Assembly: GCA_001823105.1 (NCBI GenBank)
Contig: MHTO01000004.1
Location: forward strand, 36,954 to 44,158
DNA length: 7,205 nucleotides
Direction: 5' to 3'
DNA from: Candidatus Wildermuthbacteria bacterium GWA2_46_15
GTDB taxonomy: Bacteria; Patescibacteriota; Minisyncoccia; Minisyncoccales; GWA2-46-15
Under the pieces are notes generated by a model, which was not told the DNA's origin, searched no databases, and saw nothing but the letters and a program-made list of their open reading frames with translations. Both the position numbers and the translations under genes were made by a program. Of this stretch, positions 1 through 6,396 are shown in pieces. Within the stretch, counting starts at the first letter, position 1. Every line of letters begins with the position of its first letter.

Positions 1-524
1 AGCAAAATGCGCTCTTTGCCATCTGCAATTGCAGAAATGACATTATTGATAGCAGTTTCCTGATAGTAATATGGATTGTACCCGCCGGCATTCTCAAAGG
101 GTATGGCGTCCAGTTTTTCGCGGCCTTCGTTTTTAACGGGGAAGGATCTCTGCCAAAGCTCGTCCGGGGTAGGAAAGGCGGGGACCGCGCCCTCTTTCCC
201 GTCCAGCATATTGATATGGTAAATTTCTATGCCGTTTGCGGCTATGGCGGTATCTAAATGAAGTTTGTCGGCATAGTTTTTTGCCTGTGCTACGCCTTCA
301 GATACATCCTGCTCATTGCTTTTGGCCTCTACGGCTGCCAATTTCCGGCCTTTATACGATAACACATAGTCGGCTTTTAGCGGCTTTTCGCGCCGGCCGC
401 CACCCTGTATCCTGCCGGTGGTTATATAATACTCCCTGTGTATCTTGGACTCGGGAACAACATTCCAGCCGCTTTCTTTAATTTTGGGATCAATAAGTTC
501 AGCTCTGGTGTCGGCTTCATTCAT
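1..524 (-). CDS. hsdR: Type I restriction enzyme R subunit, N-terminal part (cut by left window edge)
   Basis: My translation gives an open frame of 174 codons from ATG at 522-524 to the window edge. It begins MNEADTRAEL and matches the N-terminal nuclease domain of HsdR, the subunit that translocates DNA using ATP and cleaves it. The PD-(D/E)XK core is visible: ADYVLSYKGRKLAAVEAK at residues 51-68, with Asp52, Glu66 and Lys68 as the likely metal-binding and catalytic residues. Residues 150-174 (NPYYYQETAIN and following) correspond to the Q-motif region just before the Walker A helicase motif, which lies outside the window. The start is one base after the hsdS stop (TAATATG), so the gene is probably translationally coupled; the only nearby purine-rich stretch is a weak GGGG about 9 bases upstream. 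Full-length HsdR is usually near 800-1,100 residues, so whether the rest is intact cannot be judged here. Confidence 0.93.
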   Translation of the reverse strand, partial: MNEADTRAELIDPKIKESGWNVVPESKIHREYYITTGRIQGGGRREKPLKADYVLSYKGRKLAAVEAKSNEQDVSEGVAQAKNYADKLHLDTAIAANGIEIYHINMLDGKEGAVPAFPTPDELWQRSFPVKNEGREKLDAIPFENAGGYNPYYYQETAINNVISAIADGKERIL

Positions 525-525
525 A

Positions 526-1137
526 TTACAAAGCCCCATTAAATGCCTTATGTAACACCGATTTTTTCAATTCGTCCAAAGACGCAAGCTTTTTATTATA
601 TAGCGACTCGAGGTGGTGTGTTTCGGCAACAACTTTATCAAGAGTCTTAGCAATCCTACACTGTTCAGAGGTTGAGATTGGATAAGTAACAGAAAATCGC
701 TCTGCCAAAGTCGAACGGGCAAGTTCAGTCTGTCCGCCGCAACCTTCACCGGCTTCTTTTATTAAATCCTCTATTGCAACTAACATATAGCCAAAGAAAT
801 CCAGATTCAATATCTCTTGCCTTGGGCGAACAATGGTTATGTGAGAGTCAACTATGGTTCGTTCAGCTGGTTGCTTACGAACTTGGGCAACGCGTCCGAG
901 TGTGCCGGTACCTGTTGAGTTCACTAGGACATCGCCAAGGCGAATAAACCTTTCTTCAGATATAGGTTTGTAAGAAACATCATGTCGCCGAGATAGTGAA
1001 TAGTTGATTTTGTGGTCGCGAATACACTTTTGATTCAGAACACAAACACCGGCTTTCTCTGTGTATTTAGGCGATATTCCACGATTAATAAACACACATA
1101 CCTCGTGGAGTTTTTGCTGTTTCCATCCCGTTTTCAT
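526..1137 (-). CDS. hsdS: Type I restriction-modification specificity subunit, half-length (single target recognition domain)
   Basis: This 203-aa protein recognises the DNA target for the HsdM/HsdR complex. It has one target recognition domain (roughly residues 1-150, with VLNQKCIRD and GDVLVNSTGTGTLGRVA as typical family strings), then one C-terminal conserved helical region (EQCRIAKTLDKV through SLDELKKSVLHKAFNGAL) that forms the spacer coiled coil. A usual HsdS is about 400 aa with two such halves. Here hsdM overlaps its start and hsdR follows one base after its stop, so no second half or frameshifted remnant fits in between. I chose ATG at 1135-1137 because it makes an ATGA overlap with the hsdM stop and has AAAGGG at 1144-1149, six bases upstream. 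An in-frame ATG at 1170 lies inside hsdM without such support. Known half-length HsdS proteins work as dimers, giving symmetric bipartite sites; that this one does so is inference. Confidence 0.93.
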   Translation of the reverse strand: MKTGWKQQKLHEVCVFINRGISPKYTEKAGVCVLNQKCIRDHKINYSLSRRHDVSYKPISEERFIRLGDVLVNSTGTGTLGRVAQVRKQPAERTIVDSHITIVRPRQEILNLDFFGYMLVAIEDLIKEAGEGCGGQTELARSTLAERFSVTYPISTSEQCRIAKTLDKVVAETHHLESLYNKKLASLDELKKSVLHKAFNGAL

Positions 1138-2588
1138 AATAGACCCTTTATATTTTTTAGTACCCTGCAACTTTCTGCATCCAATCCAGCAATTTCCTTA
1201 ATAATTTCCTGAGGACTACGATACAGTACCTCTTCCTCCCCATTGGGATTCTTTACCGAAATGTCATATGTTTCCATACTAACTTCTCTCATATTAACGC
1301 TCCAGGATTTTGGAGAATCTGTCATCTTTCTCTGGAGCATTAGGAAGTCTTCTAGATCCTTATCATTAAGAGGTTCGGTTTTGCCAAGATTTCGGCCCGG
1401 ATCCAGCTTGTAATACCAAATCTTGCGGGTAGGTTTACCTTTCTCGAAGAAGAGCACCACGGTCTTAACTCCAGCGCCAGTAAAAGTCCCGCCCGGTAAA
1501 TCCAGGATTGTATGTACATTGCAGCTTTCCAGGAGCAGCCTGCGCGTACTGACCGAGGCGTTATCAACATTGGAAAGAAATGTGTTCTTTATTACAATAC
1601 CAGCCCGTCCGCCGGCTTTAAGCATTTTAATGAAATGCTGGAGGAATAGTGTGGCGGTCTCCCCTGTCTTTATCGGGAAGTTCTGCTTAACTTCATTACG
1701 CTCCTTGCCGCCGAAAGGTGGGTTGGCCAATACAACATCAAACCGGTCTTTCTCCTGTACAATGGACAGGTTCTCTGTAAGAGTGTTTGTGTGGATGATA
1801 TTTGGAGCCTCGATCCCATGCAAAATCATATTCATGGTTCCGATTATATAAGCCAGCGGCTTCTTTTCTTTGCCGTACAATGTCCTTTTCTGGAGGGTTT
1901 CAGCGTCTTTAGTGGTTAACCCGCTGCCGGATTTTAAATACTCAAATGCCTCAACCAAAAAGCCAGCCGAGCCTACGGCGCCGTCGTATATCTTTTCTCC
2001 AATTTTGGGGGCGACCACTTTTACAATAGCCTTAATCAGCGGGCGGGGCGTATAATACTCACCACCGTTTCTCCCGGCATTCCCCATGTTTTTGATTTTA
2101 TCCTCATAAAGATGCGACAACTCATGCTTTTCTTTATGGCCCCGAAAGCGCAAGCCGTCAACCAGGTTAATAACCTCGCGCATATTGTAGCCACTCTTAA
2201 TCTTATTTTGCAGCTCGTTGAAAATTTCACCTATTTTATATTCAAGACTGTCTGCACGTTCTGCATCAGTTTTAAACCGTTTCAGGTATGGGACTAGCTT
2301 TTGGTTAACGAAATCCCCTAAATCGTCACCTGTCAGGGCCTTGTGGTGATCCAGCTTACTGTCTTTATCCTTAGGGCAGGCCCAGACATCCCAACGGTAC
2401 TCCGGTGAGATAATCCATGAATACTTCTTGCCAGCCAATTCAGCTGCCGTTTTCTTGTCTTTCTCTAAATCATCAAGGTACTTAAGAAAGAGAATCCAGG
2501 AGGTTTGTTCAACATAGTCCAGCTCACTTGAGCACCCGGCATCTTTATGCAAAATGTTGTCGATGTTATCAAAAGCCTGCTCAAACAT
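1134..2588 (-). CDS. hsdM: Type I restriction-modification N6-adenine DNA methyltransferase subunit
   Basis: This 484-aa protein is the modification subunit, which transfers a methyl group from S-adenosylmethionine to adenine N6 when complexed with HsdS. Residues 1-150 form the helical HsdM N-terminal domain (LDYVEQTSWILFLKYLDDLE is typical). The catalytic domain follows: GEYYTPR at 176-182, the cofactor-binding motif I as YDGAVGSAGFL at 201-211, and the catalytic NPPF at 289-292. Motif I departs from the common DPACGTGGF form, but I recognise the DGAVGSAGF variant from an HsdM subgroup, so I do not read it as inactivation. Length is normal. The ATG at 2586-2588 has AAGGA at 2595-2599, six bases upstream. 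The stop overlaps the hsdS start. It is the first gene of the hsdM-hsdS-hsdR operon, with a 126-bp gap separating it from the GIY-YIG gene upstream. Confidence 0.97.
   Translation of the reverse strand: MFEQAFDNIDNILHKDAGCSSELDYVEQTSWILFLKYLDDLEKDKKTAAELAGKKYSWIISPEYRWDVWACPKDKDSKLDHHKALTGDDLGDFVNQKLVPYLKRFKTDAERADSLEYKIGEIFNELQNKIKSGYNMREVINLVDGLRFRGHKEKHELSHLYEDKIKNMGNAGRNGGEYYTPRPLIKAIVKVVAPKIGEKIYDGAVGSAGFLVEAFEYLKSGSGLTTKDAETLQKRTLYGKEKKPLAYIIGTMNMILHGIEAPNIIHTNTLTENLSIVQEKDRFDVVLANPPFGGKERNEVKQNFPIKTGETATLFLQHFIKMLKAGGRAGIVIKNTFLSNVDNASVSTRRLLLESCNVHTILDLPGGTFTGAGVKTVVLFFEKGKPTRKIWYYKLDPGRNLGKTEPLNDKDLEDFLMLQRKMTDSPKSWSVNMREVSMETYDISVKNPNGEEEVLYRSPQEIIKEIAGLDAESCRVLKNIKGLL
1144..1149 (-). 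promoter_or_regulatory. Shine-Dalgarno site for hsdS, inside the end of hsdM
   Basis: The minus strand reads AAAGGG six bases before the ATG that overlaps the hsdM stop as ATGA. This decides the hsdS start at 1137 over the ATG at 1170 and supports translational coupling of the two subunits. Confidence 0.7.
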
Positions 2589-2714
2589 AATAATTCCTTA
2601 ATAGCAACCAATTGGTTTAAATTTTAGGACGAGCTATTTTCCCCTGGATAACGTTAAAGAAATTAAAAATTATCTGGCATTTTCATGTTCTTCGTTAAGG
2701 AAAGTGTAACAAAA
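2589..2714 (-). promoter_or_regulatory. Intergenic leader of hsdM with a candidate sigma-70-type promoter
   Basis: This AT-rich 126-bp gap is one of only two real gaps in the window. On the minus strand, TTAACG (2693-2698) and GATAAT (2669-2674) lie 18 bases apart; they match the -35 and -10 consensus at 4/6 and 5/6 positions. This would start transcription about 70-75 bases before the hsdM ATG. A Shine-Dalgarno AAGGA lies at 2595-2599. I see no hairpin with a T-run after the GIY-YIG gene, so read-through from the upstream operon is also possible. The promoter call is by eye and AT-rich DNA gives such matches by chance. Confidence 0.4.
2606..2617. repeat. 12-bp perfect palindrome in the hsdM leader (possible operator)
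   Basis: The sequence AACCAATTGGTT is its own reverse complement. It sits between the candidate promoter and the hsdM Shine-Dalgarno, 17 bases before the start codon. A repressor bound here could block transcription or initiation of the restriction-modification operon. No regulator gene is visible in the window, and a 12-bp palindrome in AT-rich DNA may be chance. Confidence 0.3.
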
Positions 2715-3347
2715 TTACTTATGCTTTCCTATTTTCGCTATCTTATTGATATCAATGCGTCTTGGGCGTCTTGGCTCAGTCTCAGTAAAGACATCCATAT
2801 CCCGGGCATGTGCTGTGGCGCTAGCTCGTAACCTTTCAAGTTCCTTATGAAAAGCATTTGCTTCATTGTGTTCCAGATTTAGAGGGATATTATGAGGGAT
2901 TATCAGGCTTTTTTCTATTTCCCATGGCCATGGATGTAACATCCAGCACACGCGTGCATGGGCATCCATCCATTTATCTAAGGCTTGTTCACCTTTATTG
3001 GTAAATGTCATTCTGTCCCCATTCCCAACACGATGCAATGGGAAGCCTAGCTTTCGCTCTAGAAGGATTCCCAGTGTCTTTCTTAATGTGGAGCCCGACG
3101 CATTATTGCAGTAATGCATTGATATTCGCCTGCGCAATGTTGCGGCTGATTCGCGGCGCGAGGGTGAGATCCCAAGGTATAAAAGGCTACTTCCATCAAC
3201 TTTATGCAGGTTCTCCCCAGGTACTAAGGTGGGGATACAATCGAAATACCAGGCATATACCCCCGGTTTTGCCGGGACATGACTGTCGTGTCCTATACAT
3301 TCCATTCTGGTATATAGTCTTTTGGGTTTAAAAAGTTCATCGTACAT
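2715..3347 (-). CDS. GIY-YIG nuclease family protein
   Basis: This 210-aa protein carries the two strands that name the GIY-YIG nuclease fold: PGVYAWYF at residues 28-35 (GVY for GIY) and LLYLGIS at 55-61 (YLG for YIG). They are followed by the Arg/His segment TLRRRISMHY (70-79). STLRKTLGILL (86-96) and RVGNGDRMTF (106-115) match a stand-alone bacterial subfamily. A catalytic Glu is probably Glu143 or Glu145 in PWEIEK, and LNLEHN (156-161) may supply the conserved Asn. GIY-YIG enzymes cut DNA with one metal ion; the target of this subfamily is not known to me. The C-terminus is rich in Arg and Lys (PRRPRRIDINK), suggesting nucleic-acid binding. AGGAG at 3357-3361 overlaps the stop codon of the methyltransferase-HNH gene, nine bases before the ATG, so the two genes are almost certainly co-translated. 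No signal peptide or membrane segment is seen. Confidence 0.87.
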   Translation of the reverse strand: MYDELFKPKRLYTRMECIGHDSHVPAKPGVYAWYFDCIPTLVPGENLHKVDGSSLLYLGISPSRRESAATLRRRISMHYCNNASGSTLRKTLGILLERKLGFPLHRVGNGDRMTFTNKGEQALDKWMDAHARVCWMLHPWPWEIEKSLIIPHNIPLNLEHNEANAFHKELERLRASATAHARDMDVFTETEPRRPRRIDINKIAKIGKHK

Positions 3348-3356
3348 AGTAGCGGG

Positions 3357-3361
3357 CTCCT
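3357..3361 (-). promoter_or_regulatory. Shine-Dalgarno of the GIY-YIG gene overlapping the upstream stop codon
   Basis: The minus strand reads TTAGGAG, in which the TAG stop of the methyltransferase-HNH gene shares bases with AGGAG, nine bases before the GIY-YIG ATG. This fixes the GIY-YIG start and is strong evidence of co-transcription of the two nuclease genes. Confidence 0.7.
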
Positions 3362-5075
3362 AATTCTCCCAGCGCTGCACACCGCGCTGTAGGGCTACTG
3401 TTTCAATAGCTTCTGAGAGAGCTGAAAATGCCGGGATCTCCCAGTTATTCTCCTGTGGCCCGCGGAGGAGGGTTCTTGAAAGTTCTGCCTGGAAGCGGAG
3501 TGGGGCTTCCTGTTTGGCTATGCGCCAGAAACCAACAATACGGTCTTTGCTGGCGTAGAGGGTATGCCTGGTTACTATCTTATCCCGCTTTTGATTGTTT
3601 ACATGGGGATCGGCTGGCAGCAGGTTCCAGAGGTCATTGTTATGCCAGAGAGTGAATGGGATTACATGGTCTATATGTGCCTGTCCGGGTTTTAAGGTTT
3701 TGCCGGTCCAGACGCATTCAAGTTCTTTGCCGCAGTAAATCTGCCTCGCCTGGGTCACCATGCGGTCGGCCTCAGGGCGGATTATAAGCCGGGAGAGTAT
3801 ATCCTGCACAGGCACTTCTTTTTTTGTGAATTCATGGCTTAGTTCAGCCCAGCGCATTGTAATAGCCTCGCCAATCCAATGGCCTAAGAGGCACATCTCG
3901 CGCCATAGTGTAGCTGGGATATATATGTGGCCCAGTGCGCCTAACAGGTCTGTTGGGGTTTCGCATTTAGGTAAGCGTAGCGAGCCTTTGTGTAAGAATA
4001 TGCGGGGCACGTCTTTGGCGGCGCCTCCGGCATATTGAATGGGACCGCTGACAATAGTCGATGCAATCGAGGTTGCCGCCTTTTTTAATAGGGCGGTCTG
4101 CGCGCTGTTCAGGCGGCCACTTTCAAAAAGAGAATAAAAGGAATCTAGCCCACCGCGGCCGCAGGCATCTATAAGCCGGCGTAGGTCACCGCGGAAAGAT
4201 AGGCCTCTGGCCCTAACTCCAACTTGCATTTCCGGCAGGTTCAGTTCCGTGTCTATAAGTGGCCAGTAGTAATACAGCCATTTTTCAACTAATAGGCCCA
4301 GCGGCAGGCTGACTATGTCCCCCGGCAGGAACCGAGCGTGCTGGGAGGAGGTCTGGGCTATTTCGCATAGTGCTTTGAGTAGTGCCAGCTTGTAGGTTGC
4401 AACTTTCTTGTCGCGATTTATTATTGATTCTATCTGGTCTACCGGGCGGGTGCCTATGGAGTTTTCCAAAGAAAATACCAGGGTGGCCCATTTAATTGGG
4501 CGGCCAAGGGTGTCTTTTGAGATTTCAGAGGCTAGGACTTTGAAGCCTAGGCGTTCAAACATCAACTGCACTTCAGCAGGCTGGCGCAGTGAGAATAGCC
4601 TGGTGTCGTCTGGATCCTGAGGCCGCTCCGTGCAGAATGAGCAAATGAAGAGGCCGTTAGCTTTAAGCAATGTCTTTATCTGGAAGGCGAATTCGAAGAG
4701 TTCGTGATCAGGCAGATGCATGATTACGGCCGAGGCCAGGACCGCATCAAATTTCTGGTTTAAGAATTGATCGCCTTGCTGGCAGGGGAAGGACTGTTGC
4801 TTTAGTGTTACTTTTGAGGAGAGGCCTGTGGCGGCGATAGCTTTTACTGCCTGTGCGAGCATTGCGGGGCTGGCGTCCGTGGCTAGGACCTGGCAGCCCA
4901 GGGCTGCAGCATAGGCGGCATCCCTACCGCAACCGCAGCCAATCTCAAGCACGCGGCCCTGCGCGGGCAGCCAGCGGCTTAATAGCGCCTGTATCTCTTT
5001 AACGTCAGCCTGCTTGTACTTAGCAGCCAGCGATTCAGAGTTGGCGTTATAGTAGTCTAAGGTTTCTAAGTGCAT
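3360..5075 (-). CDS. Fusion of class I SAM-dependent methyltransferase and HNH endonuclease
   Basis: Numbering is from ATG 5075 (571 aa). Residues 1-205 are a class I methyltransferase: LEIGCGCGRD (43-52) is the glycine-rich SAM loop, ATDAS (65-69) the acidic ribose-binding turn, and FDAVLAS...HLPD (109-123) the post-cofactor strand. No DPPY/NPPY motif occurs, so it looks like a small-molecule or protein methyltransferase rather than a classic DNA enzyme. Residues about 222-420 are a helical domain with TYKLALLKAL (227-236) and KWLYYYWPL (265-273), a combination I associate with HNH proteins of defence islands. The nuclease is C-terminal: HIDH (467-470), WNLLP (483-487) and NNQKRDK (493-499) form the H-N-N core, preceded by YCGKELEC (447-454). 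An in-frame ATG at 5159 would add 28 residues overlapping the upstream gene; neither start has a well-spaced Shine-Dalgarno (AAAGGA is about 20 bases before 5075). I prefer 5075 because MHLETLDYYN resembles methyltransferase N-termini. Target and substrate are unknown. Confidence 0.85.
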   Translation of the reverse strand: MHLETLDYYNANSESLAAKYKQADVKEIQALLSRWLPAQGRVLEIGCGCGRDAAYAAALGCQVLATDASPAMLAQAVKAIAATGLSSKVTLKQQSFPCQQGDQFLNQKFDAVLASAVIMHLPDHELFEFAFQIKTLLKANGLFICSFCTERPQDPDDTRLFSLRQPAEVQLMFERLGFKVLASEISKDTLGRPIKWATLVFSLENSIGTRPVDQIESIINRDKKVATYKLALLKALCEIAQTSSQHARFLPGDIVSLPLGLLVEKWLYYYWPLIDTELNLPEMQVGVRARGLSFRGDLRRLIDACGRGGLDSFYSLFESGRLNSAQTALLKKAATSIASTIVSGPIQYAGGAAKDVPRIFLHKGSLRLPKCETPTDLLGALGHIYIPATLWREMCLLGHWIGEAITMRWAELSHEFTKKEVPVQDILSRLIIRPEADRMVTQARQIYCGKELECVWTGKTLKPGQAHIDHVIPFTLWHNNDLWNLLPADPHVNNQKRDKIVTRHTLYASKDRIVGFWRIAKQEAPLRFQAELSRTLLRGPQENNWEIPAFSALSEAIETVALQRGVQRWEN

Positions 5076-5106
5076 ATGCTTGGCAAAGACAGCTCGTTCC
5101 TTTCTC

Positions 5107-6252
5107 TTACAAATATATAACTCCCTGTGCGACCAGGGCGGGAATATTAATATGGCCATGCTGCTTGTAGTAATTAATGGCCGCAGCCAGGTTTTTAAGT
5201 GGGTCCCTTGGCGGAGTATTTGTATTATCGTTTAGATTCCTATTTCTCCCACTTAGTTGGCCTATTACCGCAACCAGGCGGCCAGTGCCCTCATAGAAAT
5301 CCACGGATTGCCTGGCGAGTCTACGCCTTTGGGGGAGCGGGCCCCATCTCTGCGGGCTAAGAAATGCCTGTTGCCGCTGAACATGCACGTCATTAAAAAG
5401 ATGATTCATGTTTATATGGGCGGCGTAGTCTTTCGCCCCCATTACTGTTATCGGGAATGTTTTGAGGAACTTCGAGTATAGGTCAAACCCAGGAAAGCCC
5501 CTATCATTGCATAGGAAACTACGTCTATGCGGCCAGCGTGGATCAAGCGCTAGATCTCCCCCAGGGGAGTACTTGGATGGCATGTGATTTATTTCTGTAG
5601 TGAAGCATTTGCTGTAAAATGAATTTGGATAATCATCCACATCTCTTTCATACCGATAATTATTGCCGGTTACGTAATTAATAAGCCGCTCACAAACACC
5701 CCACGTATGGGTGTGCCTAGCGCCAGGTGTTACAAACACCTGATTCTGTTGATATCTATGGGTGTAAAAACCGTTCTTGAACGGGTAAACGGCACAGAAC
5801 TCGTGCGCTGAATTATATTTATGGGAAATAATGCTTTTCCAGTCAAAGTAGTTGTTAATGCTCTCCATGAATAATTTATCGATATAATTCCGTCCGTTAT
5901 TCCCTGGGGTTTCCCTGCTAACCAAATCAAAGGCTTTTTCCTTCCCAATAATTAGAATTTCAGCATTAGGATTTCCAAAACCTACATAATAGGGGTTAGC
6001 CAAGTTTACGATATCCTGGTGTGGAATTGGGTTATCATCTTCATCCTGCCCAATAGCGGCCGCAAAATTGGGAATGGCTCCCATTTCAGCCCAAAGAGCG
6101 AGCCTTTCCTCCTGGGTGTCCAGGCCAACCATCATCATGGCTAAGGCGCGAATTTCCTCGTTTTCAAAATTTAATCCGCCTATATAGTGCGCGTATTCCG
6201 CGTCCCAGTCGTGCTGGGCAACCAGGTCTACTAGCTTTGGGTTAATTGGCAT
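5107..6252 (-). CDS. Uncharacterised protein resembling the uracil-DNA glycosylase superfamily
   Basis: I recognise this 381-aa protein only as a distant match. The stretch YVGFGNPNAEILIIGKE (residues 89-105) followed by KAFD resembles the first strand and catalytic loop of uracil-DNA glycosylase superfamily enzymes, where a GxP/GE loop follows a hydrophobic strand. Later segments, FTTEINHMPSKY (217-228), FPITVMGAKDY (266-276) and RLVAVIGQLSG (325-335), look like further core strands of the same fold, the last near where the family's final active-site loop would sit. The usual Asp or His catalytic residues are not evident, so enzymatic activity is uncertain and the protein may bind a nucleotide or modified base instead. 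Residues 1-85 are a helical N-terminal extension. The ATG at 6250-6252 has AAGGA at 6261-6265, eight bases upstream. It ends 31 bases before the preferred start of the methyltransferase-HNH gene, so both probably share a transcript. No signal peptide or membrane segment is seen. Confidence 0.6.
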   Translation of the reverse strand: MPINPKLVDLVAQHDWDAEYAHYIGGLNFENEEIRALAMMMVGLDTQEERLALWAEMGAIPNFAAAIGQDEDDNPIPHQDIVNLANPYYVGFGNPNAEILIIGKEKAFDLVSRETPGNNGRNYIDKLFMESINNYFDWKSIISHKYNSAHEFCAVYPFKNGFYTHRYQQNQVFVTPGARHTHTWGVCERLINYVTGNNYRYERDVDDYPNSFYSKCFTTEINHMPSKYSPGGDLALDPRWPHRRSFLCNDRGFPGFDLYSKFLKTFPITVMGAKDYAAHINMNHLFNDVHVQRQQAFLSPQRWGPLPQRRRLARQSVDFYEGTGRLVAVIGQLSGRNRNLNDNTNTPPRDPLKNLAAAINYYKQHGHINIPALVAQGVIYL

Positions 6253-6396
6253 GTCGTATTTCCTTATACATGGAACAGCTTTTATTATTTACCTTGTTCC
6301 CTTTAGACGCGCTATAAATTCTTTGGGGGTATTTGGGGCCAGGTCTTTCTTGTTGCACCCCTATAAACCTGGCCCCATAACCATCCGCTTGTTAAA
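6253..6396. other. 144-bp intergenic spacer between the ATPase and UDG-like genes
   Basis: The spacer holds a long inverted repeat (6334-6377) near the ATPase stop codon and the Shine-Dalgarno of the UDG-like gene (6261-6265). I found no convincing -35/-10 pair on the minus strand, although the AT-rich TAAATAATAAAA stretch near 6280-6292 could hold a weak promoter. No small open reading frame with its own ribosome site is evident. Confidence 0.6.
6334..6377. repeat. Perfect 11-bp inverted repeat, REP-like palindromic element
   Basis: The arms TGGGGCCAGGT (6334-6344) and ACCTGGCCCCA (6367-6377) are exact reverse complements separated by 22 bases. A further GGGGGT lies just outside the left arm (6325-6330), and ACCCC lies within the loop. 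From memory, GGGG(C/T)CAGGTC-type palindromes are spread in many environmental bacterial genomes next to REP-associated Y1 tyrosine transposases, so this may be such an element inserted between two genes. Neither strand has a T-run after the stem, so it is not a standard intrinsic terminator, though the hairpin could protect the mRNA 3' end or lower downstream expression. No transposase is present here. Confidence 0.6.

Noticed and set aside
202..210. Altered SAM motif in HsdM (residues 202-210, DGAVGSAGF) as a sign of inactivation
   Set aside because: The coordinates here are residue numbers. This variant is familiar in an HsdM subgroup, and NPPF and the other motifs are intact.
236..481. 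81-codon open frame on the plus strand
   Set aside because: It is antisense to the HsdR N-terminal nuclease domain, which is clearly the real gene there.
1138..1170. In-frame ATG at 1170 extending HsdS by 11 residues
   Set aside because: It lies within hsdM, and the ATG at 1137 has both an ATGA overlap and an AAAGGG ribosome site at correct spacing.
1423..1851. 142-codon open frame on the plus strand
   Set aside because: It is antisense to the catalytic core of hsdM, has no recognisable domain, and mirrors a strongly conserved gene.
3005..4038. Several plus-strand open frames opposite the GIY-YIG and HNH genes
   Set aside because: All are shadows of domain-bearing minus-strand genes and have no family resemblance.
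6272..6300. GGAACA...TGTTCC inverted repeat upstream of the UDG-like gene
   Set aside because: The arms are only 6 bp with a 17-base loop, which is expected by chance; no regulator is present to support an operator.
6334..6377. Inverted repeat read as an intrinsic terminator
   Set aside because: Neither strand has a T-run directly after the stem, and the 22-base loop is long for a terminator.
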